Assembly: GCF_020229735.1 (NCBI RefSeq)
Contig: NZ_CP083459.1
Coordinates: forward strand, 1-64,000
DNA: 64,000 nucleotides
Direction of reading: 5' to 3'
From: Deinococcus taeanensis
Lineage (GTDB): Bacteria > Deinococcota > Deinococci > Deinococcales > Deinococcaceae
The notes under the pieces are model-generated. The model was not told the origin of the DNA. It did not search any database and saw nothing but the letters and a program-made list of their open reading frames with translations. Shown here in pieces: positions 16,720-24,864 of the stretch. How positions within the stretch are numbered: the stretch's first letter is position 1; each line of letters begins with the position of its first letter. The translations under genes were made by a program, and so were the position numbers.

Positions 16720-17598
16720 ATGACCCAACCTGACGCTTCCCCCTCCCCCCTGACCTCTGGCCCCCTGTCCCTCGGCCCGGTGGAACTCACCGTCGCGGAC
16801 CTGCCCCGCAGCGTCACCTTCTACCGTCAGGTGCTTGGTATGACTGTCCTCGACCAGCACGAGCACACCGTCACGCTCGGCCTGCCCGGCCGGCCCCTGG
16901 TGACCCTCACGGCCCAGCCCGGCGCGCAGCCCACGCGGCCCGGCTCGCCAGGCCTGTACCATCTCGCGGTGCTGTTGCCCACCCGCGCGGACCTGGCCCG
17001 CTGGGTGCAGCACGCGGCGAGCCTCGGCCTCCGTGTCGGGCAGAGCGACCATCTCGTGAGCGAAGCCTTTTACCTGAATGATCCCGACGGGCATGGCATC
17101 GAGGTCTACCGTGACCGGCCCCGCAGCGAATGGCGCTGGCAGGGCGGACAGGTGCAGATGGCGGGTGACCCGATCGACCTGGACAGCCTGCTGGCCGAAC
17201 CCGGCGCGGACGCTCCCTTCCACGGCCTGCCTGAAGGCACCGTCCTGGGCCACGTGCACCTGCGCGTCACCGACCTCCGGGCCACCGAAGCCTTTTACCG
17301 CGGCGTGCTCGGCTTCGACGTCGTCTCCCGCTGGCCGGGCGCGCTGTTCGTCTCCGTGGGCGGGTACCACCACCATTTCGGCCTGAACGCCTGGCAGAGC
17401 GCCGGCGGCGTCGCGGCGCCGCAGGGCACCAGCCAGCTGCGGCGCGTCAACGTGGGCCTGCCGGACCTGACCAGCCTGAACGCGCTGGAAACGCGCCTGC
17501 GAACCGCGAACGTCACGTTCACTCGCGCCGGTGACGTCCTGGACGTGCGCGACCCCGCGGGCAACGCCCTGCGGTTCTCCGTGGAGCGTGCCGCGTGA
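16720..17598 (+). CDS. VOC-family ring-cleavage dioxygenase-like protein (MhqO/CatE-like)
   Basis: Codes for 292 residues in two tandem vicinal-oxygen-chelate domains (about 12-130 and 170-285). Possible metal ligands: His in LYHLAVL, His in GHVHLRV, Glu/His pairs near DGHGIEVYRD, and the HHHFGLN segment. This is the layout of CatE/MhqO extradiol dioxygenases, which open hydroquinone-type rings. The start has GGAG close upstream. The stop overlaps the next gene by four bases (GTGA), which supports co-translation with the hydrolase, as in the mhqO-mhqD pair. Confidence 0.87.
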   Translation: MTQPDASPSPLTSGPLSLGPVELTVADLPRSVTFYRQVLGMTVLDQHEHTVTLGLPGRPLVTLTAQPGAQPTRPGSPGLYHLAVLLPTRADLARWVQHAASLGLRVGQSDHLVSEAFYLNDPDGHGIEVYRDRPRSEWRWQGGQVQMAGDPIDLDSLLAEPGADAPFHGLPEGTVLGHVHLRVTDLRATEAFYRGVLGFDVVSRWPGALFVSVGGYHHHFGLNAWQSAGGVAAPQGTSQLRRVNVGLPDLTSLNALETRLRTANVTFTRAGDVLDVRDPAGNALRFSVERAA

Positions 17599-18251
17599 GT
17601 GCGCTGACCTTTGAGCTGCGCCCGCCACGCGCGGGTTCCATGCCGGGCGCCCCCCTCCTGGTGCTGCTGCACGGGGTGGGCGGCAACGAACGCAACCTGC
17701 TGCCCACCGCCGAGCACCTCGACCCGCGCTTCGCGGTCGTCAGTGTCCGCGGGCCCCTTCAGATCGGGCCGGACGGCTTCGCGTTCTTCAACGTGCAGTT
17801 CACGCCGGAGCCCGTCCCGAATGCCGATCAGGCGGAAGCGAGCCGCGTGGCCCTGATTGAAGTCCTGCCGCAGCTGATTCAGGAACACGGCTTCAACCCG
17901 GCCCAGGTCTTCCTGCTGGGCTTCTCGCAGGGCGCGATCATCGGGGCGAGCGTCACCCTGTCCCGGCCGGACCTGATTGCCGGTCTGGTGATGCTGTCCG
18001 GCCGGATCCTGCCTGAGGCGCACCCCACTTTCGCGCCCGCCGGGCAGCTGCGCGACACCTACGTGTTCGTGGCGCACGGCGTGCAGGACGCGAAGCTGGG
18101 CATTCATCACGGCCGCGCGAGTCAGGCGCTGCTCAGGGACCTGGGTGTTGAGCTGACGTACCGGGAGTACGACATGGGCCACGAGATCACCGGCGCCGAA
18201 CTTCACGACGTCAATACCTGGCTGGTCCAGCGGCTGGGTCAACCCAGCTGA
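17595..18251 (+). CDS. Phospholipase/carboxylesterase-type hydrolase (MhqD-like)
   Basis: Codes for 218 residues from GTG. An alpha/beta hydrolase of the carboxylesterase-2 family: LLHGVGGNERNLLP oxyanion region, nucleophile Ser in GFSQGA (about 113), Asp in GVQDAKLG (about 162) and His in DMGHEI (about 196). The set MarR, DoxX, VOC and this hydrolase is the MhqR-regulon signature; MhqD is thought to act on ring-fission products or quinone conjugates. It ends the operon; no strong hairpin follows immediately. Confidence 0.88.
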   Translation: MSALTFELRPPRAGSMPGAPLLVLLHGVGGNERNLLPTAEHLDPRFAVVSVRGPLQIGPDGFAFFNVQFTPEPVPNADQAEASRVALIEVLPQLIQEHGFNPAQVFLLGFSQGAIIGASVTLSRPDLIAGLVMLSGRILPEAHPTFAPAGQLRDTYVFVAHGVQDAKLGIHHGRASQALLRDLGVELTYREYDMGHEITGAELHDVNTWLVQRLGQPS

Positions 18252-18723
18252 GTACGGGTCTGATCGGGGGACGAACGGCGATGGCGTCCGCCCCTCCTCT
18301 GCATGGTCAGAAGGCCTGAACTGGTACCGGAGTGGGACGTCACTGCGTCGGTGCGGACCCGTCCGCTTATGAGCCTGGTCAGCCTGGGGGGGGTGCGGTC
18401 ATGACACCTGCGCGCACCTCCGCGTGAAAACGGGGCATGCCGCGCGCCACGCAACGCATTCCGAAAGTGGTGCTCCATGGGGGCGCGACGATGTTCTGGA
18501 GGTAACGAACCACCCGGCTGGCACGGGCGCCTCAGGTACCACCGGGCCATAAGCGTGGTTCGGTGCGGGTCACGGCCAGTCTGCCCGCCCCTCACCAGCA
18601 GACGAAGGAACCATGCGCGCAACGCTGAACGAGCAGGGAACGTGGCCCGATCCGTTCAGTGACCCTTGGGACCTGCACCTTCAATCGCGCAGGCGCGGCC
18701 CGGTCACCCGTTACGCTGCGTCC
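18252..18723. other. Gap without a supported gene
   Basis: About 470 bases. A frame at 18613 with a fair ribosome site (GAAGGA) runs in phase into the quinone oxidoreductase gene and would add 37 residues with no homology; I read it as untranslated or a small leader. Nothing else here is protein-like, and no clear promoter or terminator was found. Confidence 0.4.
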
Positions 18724-19689
18724 ATGCGAGTCGTTCGTGTCCACCAACCCGGAGACGCCAGTGCCCTGGTCTTAGACGACCTGCCCACTCCCACCCCCGG
18801 ACCCGGCGAAGCACGCGTTCAGCTCAACTATGCCGGGCTGAACTTTATCGACGTCTACCACCGCTCCGGCCTGTACCCGCTGCCGCTGCCCGCCATCCTG
18901 GGCAGCGAGGGTGCCGGGGTGGTCGACGCGGTGGGTGAGGGTGTCCAAGGCGTTCAGCCTGGGGACCGTGTGGCGTTTGCGCTTTACCGCGGTACCTACG
19001 CCGAGTACGCCAGCGTGCCCGTCACAAAACTGGTCCCGATTCCCGACGGCGTGGATGATGCGCAGGCGGCGGCGCTGCTGTTGCAGGGCATGACCGCACA
19101 TGCCCTCGCGCTCAGCGTTCGGCCGCTGAGCCCCGGCGACACCTGCCTGGTGCACGCCGCGTCCGGCGGGGTGGGGCTGCTGCTCACCCAGATCGCCAAA
19201 CGCCAGGGCGCGCGCGTGCTCGCCACCGTCGGGAGCGCAGAAAAAGCCACCCTGGCCCGCGAGGCCGGCGCGGACGAGGTGATCCTGTACCGCGAGGTGG
19301 ACTTCGAGGCGGAAGTGCAGCGCCTCTCCAGCGGCGTGGACGTGGTGTACGACGCAGTGGGGCGCGACACCTTCCTGAAAGGCCTGAATGTGCTGCGGCA
19401 GCGCGGCACCATGGTGCTGTACGGCGCGGCCAGCGGACCGGTCGAGCCACTCGATCCGCAATTGCTGAACGCGAAGGGCAGCTTGTTCCTCACGCGCCCC
19501 ACCCTCGGGCATTACGTGGCCACTCCAGAGGAACTGCGCTGGCGCGCTGGTGACCTGTTCACGTGGCTCACCGACGGCACGCTGCGCCTCCGGGTCGACC
19601 GCACCTTTCCGCTGGCGCAGGCCGCCGAGGCGCACCGCTACATCGAAGGGCGAGCGACGAAAGGCAAGGTGCTGTTGCAGGTGCGCTGA
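18724..19689 (+). CDS. qor: NADPH:quinone oxidoreductase (zinc-free MDR family)
   Basis: Codes for 321 residues starting MRVVRVHQPGDASALVL. The medium-chain reductase fold is complete: GroES-like N-terminus with the QOR motif GLNFIDVYHRSG, NADPH-binding loop AASGGVGLLLTQIAK (about 145-160), and the C-terminal TRPTLGHYV. No zinc-binding Cys set is present, as expected for quinone reductases. It reduces quinones one electron at a time or by hydride transfer in other relatives. No Shine-Dalgarno site precedes the ATG, so the message may be leaderless. It lies just past the MhqR-like operon and fits the same electrophile-stress theme. Confidence 0.9.
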   Translation: MRVVRVHQPGDASALVLDDLPTPTPGPGEARVQLNYAGLNFIDVYHRSGLYPLPLPAILGSEGAGVVDAVGEGVQGVQPGDRVAFALYRGTYAEYASVPVTKLVPIPDGVDDAQAAALLLQGMTAHALALSVRPLSPGDTCLVHAASGGVGLLLTQIAKRQGARVLATVGSAEKATLAREAGADEVILYREVDFEAEVQRLSSGVDVVYDAVGRDTFLKGLNVLRQRGTMVLYGAASGPVEPLDPQLLNAKGSLFLTRPTLGHYVATPEELRWRAGDLFTWLTDGTLRLRVDRTFPLAQAAEAHRYIEGRATKGKVLLQVR

Positions 19690-19693
19690 ACCC

Positions 19694-19726
19694 AGGGGTG
19701 GAGCGCAACAGTTGCGCTCCACCCCT
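19694..19726 (+). terminator. Strong hairpin after the quinone oxidoreductase gene
   Basis: A perfect 15-bp stem (AGGGGTGGAGCGCAA with its inverted copy) and a CAG loop, extended by AACC/GGTT outside one mismatch. It begins 4 bases after the stop codon. Confidence 0.75.
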
Positions 19727-19750
19727 AGGTTCACGGCTCAGGAGACGTCA

Positions 19751-19777
19751 GGCGGCCTGAAGTAACGTCAGGCCGCC
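19751..19777 (-). terminator. Hairpin after the tautomerase gene
   Basis: A perfect 10-bp stem GGCGGCCTGA / TCAGGCCGCC with a 7-base loop, 7 bases past the stop of the minus-strand gene. Confidence 0.6.
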
Positions 19778-19783
19778 GTGCGT

Positions 19784-20011
19784 TTACATTTCGTAGCCGG
19801 GCTTTTTTATCAGGGTTCCGAGGTTCGGGCGGATTTCACGGTCGTACAGATCCCGCCATTGTTCCGGGGCGACTTCCGTGTAGGCCACGGACAGGTCCGC
19901 GTCGGTGGCTTTCAGGTGCTTCTCGACCAGGGCGGTCAGCTCGTGAACGAAGGTGTCCTGCTCCTGCTCGGTGAGGTGTTTCGGGTAGCATTTGATGTCG
20001 ATGTGCGGCAT
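19784..20011 (-). CDS. Tautomerase (PptA / 4-oxalocrotonate tautomerase family)
   Basis: Codes for 75 residues starting MPHIDIKCYPKHL; removal of Met exposes the catalytic Pro1. The length and the pattern with a mid-helix EKHLKATDADLSVAYTEV fit the PptA/YdcE subgroup. These enzymes interconvert keto and enol forms of small acids, often in aromatic degradation or stress loci. It lies between two hairpins and is transcribed alone, with a 61-base gap to the stop of the transporter gene upstream. Confidence 0.85.
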   Translation of the reverse strand: MPHIDIKCYPKHLTEQEQDTFVHELTALVEKHLKATDADLSVAYTEVAPEQWRDLYDREIRPNLGTLIKKPGYEM

Positions 20012-20072
20012 GGTGACTCCTTTGAGGGGTTGAGAGGGTGGATCGTGATCGGGTCAGGTGGGCCAGGTTACG

Positions 20073-21356
20073 TCATGGCGCCCCCCGGGTCCGGACCGGC
20101 GCGGTTTCGGCCATCCTCAGGAATACCGGCAGCACCACCAGGGCGACGGCGGTGATCATGACGCCAGGCAAGAGCGCCCAGCCGGTGCGTTCAATCAGCA
20201 GCTGCGAGAGGTAGGGCGTCAGGCCTCCGAACACAGCTGTGGCCACCGTGGCCCCCAGCGCGAGACCACTCAGGCGGCCCTCCCCGGGGAACTGCTCGGC
20301 CGCGGAGACAGCGCCAACCGCGCTGGCGCCGCCCGCGAGATAGGCCATCAGGGCGGCGCCCAGCATGGTCGGGATGGCCGCGCCCGTCTGCATCAGGGCA
20401 AACAGCGCGATGGGCAGGGCGAGGCCGCCGACCGCCAGAGTGGTCAGGACCGGTTTGCGACCCACCCGGTCGGACAGGGCGCCCACCAGGGGCGTGACGA
20501 GAATGACCACCAGGGCAGCCACGGTGGAGAACCACAGGGCGTCCCGTTCGCTGAGGGTCCCGACGGACGTCAGGAACGTGGGGACGTAGATGATGCCAAC
20601 GTAGTACAGGATGGACGCCAGCGCGGAGATGGCGAAGGTGCGCAGCAGGGCCGGGCGGCAGTGCAGCAGGGTCTCCCAGAGCGGATTTCGGGGTACTGTC
20701 CCGCGGGTCTGCTGCCGTTCAAATTCTGGGGATTCCTGCATGGCCGAGCGGGAGATCAGCACCACACCAGCCAGGCCGGCGCCCACCAGGAAGGGAATGC
20801 GCCAGCCCCAGGCGTCCAGGTCGGCGGGGCTCAGGAGACTCACCGTCACGGCTGAGACACCCACGGCCAGCAGGGCGCCCACCTCACTGGCCGCGGAAGC
20901 GAAGGACGTGGTGAGGCCGCGCCGGTCTGGATGCGCGCCTTCGAGCAGGTACGCGGTCACGCCACTGTACTCACCCCCGACCGAGAAGGCCATCACGCAC
21001 CGCAGGGCCAGCAGCATCCATCCAGCCGCGGGACCGATCTGGGCTGCGGTGGGCAGCAGAGCGATCAGGAGCATAGCCACCGTCATGACGGCCATGGACA
21101 TCAGGAGCATGCGTCGCCGCCCGAACCGGTCGCCGATGTGGCCGAACACGACCGCACCCAGCGGACGCATCAGGTAGGACACCGCGAATCCGGCCAGGGT
21201 GACCAGCAGGGCAGTCTCACCACCGCCGAAGAAGACGCGCGCCAGGACGGTGGCGAAGTACAGGTACAGGGTGAAGTCGAACCACTCCACGACCGTGGAG
21301 AATGCCGCTACCGAGAGGGAACCGCGGGAGACCACGGGTGGGGAAGCGTCAGTCAC
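20073..21356 (-). CDS. MFS transporter, metabolite:H+ symporter (MHS/ProP-like)
   Basis: Codes for 427 residues from the GTG at 21356, with GGAGG 7 bases before; this GTG lies within the end of the upstream reductase gene, so the frames overlap by eight bases. An earlier start at 21431 would lie inside that gene. Features of the metabolite:H+ symporters: the N-terminal EWFDFTLYLYFATVLA segment, the GDRFGRRRML loop, EYSGVTAYLLE, and SDRVGRKPVL in the second half. Twelve membrane segments are predicted by eye. Cargo is probably an organic acid or osmolyte. It is the third gene of a MarR-reductase-transporter operon. Confidence 0.87.
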   Translation of the reverse strand: MTDASPPVVSRGSLSVAAFSTVVEWFDFTLYLYFATVLARVFFGGGETALLVTLAGFAVSYLMRPLGAVVFGHIGDRFGRRRMLLMSMAVMTVAMLLIALLPTAAQIGPAAGWMLLALRCVMAFSVGGEYSGVTAYLLEGAHPDRRGLTTSFASAASEVGALLAVGVSAVTVSLLSPADLDAWGWRIPFLVGAGLAGVVLISRSAMQESPEFERQQTRGTVPRNPLWETLLHCRPALLRTFAISALASILYYVGIIYVPTFLTSVGTLSERDALWFSTVAALVVILVTPLVGALSDRVGRKPVLTTLAVGGLALPIALFALMQTGAAIPTMLGAALMAYLAGGASAVGAVSAAEQFPGEGRLSGLALGATVATAVFGGLTPYLSQLLIERTGWALLPGVMITAVALVVLPVFLRMAETAPVRTRGAP

Positions 21357-22347
21357 CCTGGTCCTCCGGAAGGACCACCACCAGCTTGCCGCTGTGTGCT
21401 CCGGCTTCCAGGGTCCGGTGCGCCTCCACAATCTGCGTCATTGGGTACGTCCGCGCGATCGGAACCTGGATCTGCCCGCGGGCCACGTCATCCAGGAACT
21501 GCTGGAGGACCGGGGCGAGCAGGTCGGTGGCTTCACCGGAGTAAGCGGTGAGCCGGACGCCGCGGGGCAGGTACCCGATGGGGTAGAACTCCTTGACGGT
21601 CCACTCGTTGGAGAGCATGCCGGTGAAGCACACGGTGCCGTGCAGGCCGACGGACCGCAGGGTGTCGGGCAGGGTGGGTGTCCCCACCAGTTCAATCGCG
21701 CCGTGAACGCCTTCGGGGAACAGGGCGCGCACTTGTTGGGCAACGGTGCCGTTATCCGACAGGACGTGGTCGACGCCCAGCGCCTCGAGGACTGCCGCTT
21801 TGTGGGGGGAGCGTGTGGTGGACAGCACGGTCAGGCCGCGCTGCTTGGCCAGCAAGGCAGCCGTCAGGCCCACCGAGGAGGTCCCGCCGCGAATCAGGAG
21901 GGTCTGACCGGCCTGGGCGTTCAGTCCGACGGTGAGGGACCCGTGGGCGGTTTGCAGCATTTCCGGGATGGCGCCGAGGGTGGCCCAGTCCAGGTCACTG
22001 CGGAACGGGATGACCTGCCCGGCCGGAACGCAGGTGTATTCGGCGTACCCGCCGTCGAACTGCCGGCTCATGCCGCCCATCATGGTGGCCACCTGCTGAC
22101 CGGCCTGGAATTCTCCGCCTGGGCAGTCTGTCACCACGCCGACGGCTTCGATGCCGGGAATGATGGGGAAAGCGGCGTTCTCGGCAACCCCCAGGCGCAG
22201 GTGAAGCTCGGATTGGTTCAGGCCGAAGGCCCGCACGCGGATCAGGACCCAGCCGGGGGCCGGCACGGGCACGGGACGGGTCTGGAGGGTGAGCGCTTCG
22301 GGAGGGCCGGGTGCGTTCAGGACGACCGCTTGCATCAGGTTGGTCAT
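21349..22347 (-). CDS. Quinone-oxidoreductase-like MDR enzyme
   Basis: Codes for 332 residues; the ATG at 22347 overlaps the MarR stop (ATGA), and a second ATG at 22335 is four codons in. The medium-chain reductase fold shows the GroES-like domain (GLNQSELHLRLG), the NADPH-loop RGGTSSVGLTAALLA and a C-terminal EAHRTLEAGAHSGKLVV motif. There is no structural-zinc Cys cluster. Translational coupling to a MarR regulator on one side and an MFS transporter on the other suggests a small detoxification unit in which the enzyme reduces an electrophile and the porter moves a related compound. Confidence 0.87.
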   Translation of the reverse strand: MTNLMQAVVLNAPGPPEALTLQTRPVPVPAPGWVLIRVRAFGLNQSELHLRLGVAENAAFPIIPGIEAVGVVTDCPGGEFQAGQQVATMMGGMSRQFDGGYAEYTCVPAGQVIPFRSDLDWATLGAIPEMLQTAHGSLTVGLNAQAGQTLLIRGGTSSVGLTAALLAKQRGLTVLSTTRSPHKAAVLEALGVDHVLSDNGTVAQQVRALFPEGVHGAIELVGTPTLPDTLRSVGLHGTVCFTGMLSNEWTVKEFYPIGYLPRGVRLTAYSGEATDLLAPVLQQFLDDVARGQIQVPIARTYPMTQIVEAHRTLEAGAHSGKLVVVLPEDQGD

Positions 22348-22778
22348 GTGGGGGTGTCTGCGGGGTCGAGAGCGCGTTTGATGTGGTTCAGGGCGTCGTG
22401 CAGGGGGGAGAGGGAGACTGAGGCGAAGGCCTGGTTGAGGAGGGGTTCGAGGATCGCTTCGGCCTGGGTGAGGGTGGCGTGGCCGGTGTCGGTGACGGTG
22501 AGCAGGGAGGAGCGCCGGTCCTGGGGGTTGGGCTGCCGTTGGCAGAGGCCGGCCGCTTCGAGGCGGTCGACGAGTTTGCTGGCGGCGCCCACCGTGATGA
22601 GCAGGCGGGTGGAGATCTCGTTCACGCGGCATGGGTCGACGGACGCGATAACGCGCAGGACTTCGAGGCGGCCGAGGGTCAGGCCGGTCTGGCGTTGCAG
22701 TTCCTCGTCGCAGCGGCCCCACAGGAGAGTTTCCACGTGAACCAGGTGGTCGAAGAGCTGCCGGGCTGACAACGTCAT
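22344..22778 (-). CDS. MarR-family regulator of the reductase/MFS operon
   Basis: Codes for 144 residues with the winged-helix region at about 30-105: GLTLGRLEVLRVI, INEISTRLL-type helix (VNEISTRLLITVGAASKLVDR) and wing NPQDRRSSLLTVT. It is first in its operon and overlaps the reductase gene by four bases. Two palindromes lie just upstream, so it most likely represses its own operon. One Cys sits near the recognition-helix start (DPCRVNE) and one at the helix end (GLCQRQ); these could be redox sensors, but this is not shown. Confidence 0.88.
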   Translation of the reverse strand: MTLSARQLFDHLVHVETLLWGRCDEELQRQTGLTLGRLEVLRVIASVDPCRVNEISTRLLITVGAASKLVDRLEAAGLCQRQPNPQDRRSSLLTVTDTGHATLTQAEAILEPLLNQAFASVSLSPLHDALNHIKRALDPADTPT

Positions 22779-22797
22779 GGTCTGACTCCAGCTTCGA

Positions 22798-22830
22798 TGT
22801 ATTCCGAGGAATTATCTTCCATGGAATACA
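22798..22830 (-). promoter_or_regulatory. Palindromic operators upstream of the MarR operon
   Basis: ATTCC-ga-GGAAT (22801-22812) and TTCCATGGAA (22818-22827) are two palindromes within a larger inverted pair TGTATTCC (22798-22805) / GGAATACA (22823-22830). They start 19 bases upstream of the MarR ATG. Confidence 0.6.
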
Positions 22831-23000
22831 CTTTGGCAGGTTCCCTCCTTTCGGAAAGTGCTCCCGCACATTTGGGACCTGAGGGGCTGACACAGGGTAC
22901 GCCTCTGAACCTCTTGACCTCCAACCGGGCCACGCCACTGGCCTGAGGACTGGATGTGGTGAACTCGTTCCGAACTGGACGGCGCCCGTATAGTGATCAC

Positions 23001-23086
23001 GTGACTGAGATGCCTGCCCCACTGGACGTGGACGAGGCGCTGCGGCAGCCATCTATCCGCCTGTGGCGCCGCCTGATACGACTAAC
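23001..23086 (+). pseudogene. 5' stub of a gene cut by IS6-family element
   Basis: A GTG lies 6 bases after TATAGT (22989-22994), which looks like a leaderless start. The frame reads VTEMPAPLDVDEALRQPSIR then LWRRLIRL and meets the insertion-sequence end at 23087, after which it ends within four codons (TVLAT, stop). The remainder is not found to the right of the element, so it was deleted. The family cannot be named from 28 residues; a transcription factor start is possible. Confidence 0.45.
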
Positions 23087-23124
23087 GGTTCTGGCAACTT
23101 AAGCTCAGTGGAGTCGGAGTAGCT

Positions 23125-23142
23125 CAGCAGGCGGCTTGATAC

Positions 23143-23157
<15 letters not shown>
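23125..23157 (-). terminator. Hairpin over the IS6 transposase stop codon
   Basis: A perfect 15-bp stem (CAGCAGGCGGCTTGA and inverted copy) with TAC loop. The right arm contains the last codons of the transposase, so its stop codon lies in the stem. Confidence 0.6.
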
Positions 23158-23853
<696 letters not shown>

Positions 23854-23925
23854 AGCTCGCCAGTCTACCGAGCTTAAGTTGCCAGAACCGCCAGAAGAAT
23901 TTCTTTGAGATGCAGCCATGTCATC

Positions 23926-24864
23926 TCAGCGATGCGACGGCTCGATCTTCACCCAGGAAGAAGCTCGGCGTCCAGAAACAACCAGATCCGAAACACCGGC
24001 TGGAGCGACGTCCGACGCACGAACATCGGTCTCCAGGCTCTCCCAGTGAAGCGCGTCCACACTCCACCGGAGCTGACGGTCATCGTCGACAAAGGCCAGG
24101 CCACCACTCACTTCAGTGACGGTCCCCAGGTCTGTGGCGTTCGGAAGGGTCTGGAGATCCTCGGGTGCTCCGATCGGCGCCAGGCGGTTTTGAAAGCGAA
24201 CAAAAGTCCCCACAGTGAGTGCGTGGAGTGCCACGGGCCGGTTGACACCCGTCACGGTATAGGAGGATTCGGGAGTGATCACGTCGAAGACGGGCTGACC
24301 CTCGTCCAGTCGTTGAATCACCCGGTGACCCGCCTGATCGAAGGTGAGGATGCCAGCCCGGTCATCCAGCACGCTCCGTCCCTCCTGATCACGTCGGTGG
24401 AGCCCTTCTGCGTCACTGAAGGTGAGGGCCCTGCCGGTCACCTCCCAGTGCGTGAGACTTCTGGCTTCGGCAAGGAGCTGCTCCCGGTCCCCCCTCCACA
24501 GGAGGAAGCTCGTCACTGGCGGCTGCTGATCCAGGACCAGGGGCTGCACCCCCAGGGCAGTGAGGCCGGTGGGGTTGTGAAGGGTCAGGGCCGCGTGCCG
24601 CCTGAGCTCGCCGCCAGGGGAGAGCTCGATTAGGGTCGGGGGGCCGTTCAGGGGCCGGTCGATGGTAAAGAGCCTTCCATCCACGAGCACAAGTCCCTTG
24701 AACGCAAGCGGGCTTTGAGGGTCGAAGGTGTGCAGGACGGTGACTGTCCCCTCGGGCGTCACGCGGGCCACTGCGTCGTACGTCCGGACGAAGAGGTCCT
24801 CCTCGTGGAGACGTGCGGCCTCGACCACGCCGAGCTCAAACTGAATCTGGGTCGCTTTCATCAT
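23926..24864 (-). CDS. Probable immunity protein coupled to the DUF4157 toxin
   Basis: Codes for 312 residues. The first ATG (24864) overlaps the toxin stop (ATGATGA context), so it is translated by coupling. No signal peptide or membrane segment. The sequence shows repeating strand-turn units (LFVRTYDAVARVTPEGTVTV, GLVLVDGRLFTID, LTFDQAGHRVIQR, GLAFVDDDRQLRW), which suggests a beta-propeller-like fold; no named family is recognised. A gene directly after a polymorphic toxin is normally its immunity gene, which is the basis for the call. The gene is complete: the insertion sequence lies 36 bases past its stop codon. Confidence 0.6.
   Translation of the reverse strand: MMKATQIQFELGVVEAARLHEEDLFVRTYDAVARVTPEGTVTVLHTFDPQSPLAFKGLVLVDGRLFTIDRPLNGPPTLIELSPGGELRRHAALTLHNPTGLTALGVQPLVLDQQPPVTSFLLWRGDREQLLAEARSLTHWEVTGRALTFSDAEGLHRRDQEGRSVLDDRAGILTFDQAGHRVIQRLDEGQPVFDVITPESSYTVTGVNRPVALHALTVGTFVRFQNRLAPIGAPEDLQTLPNATDLGTVTEVSGGLAFVDDDRQLRWSVDALHWESLETDVRASDVAPAGVSDLVVSGRRASSWVKIEPSHR

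Noticed and set aside
15838..17628. 596-codon minus-strand frame
   Set aside because: Antisense to the oxidoreductase and VOC genes; no family, open because of GC bias.
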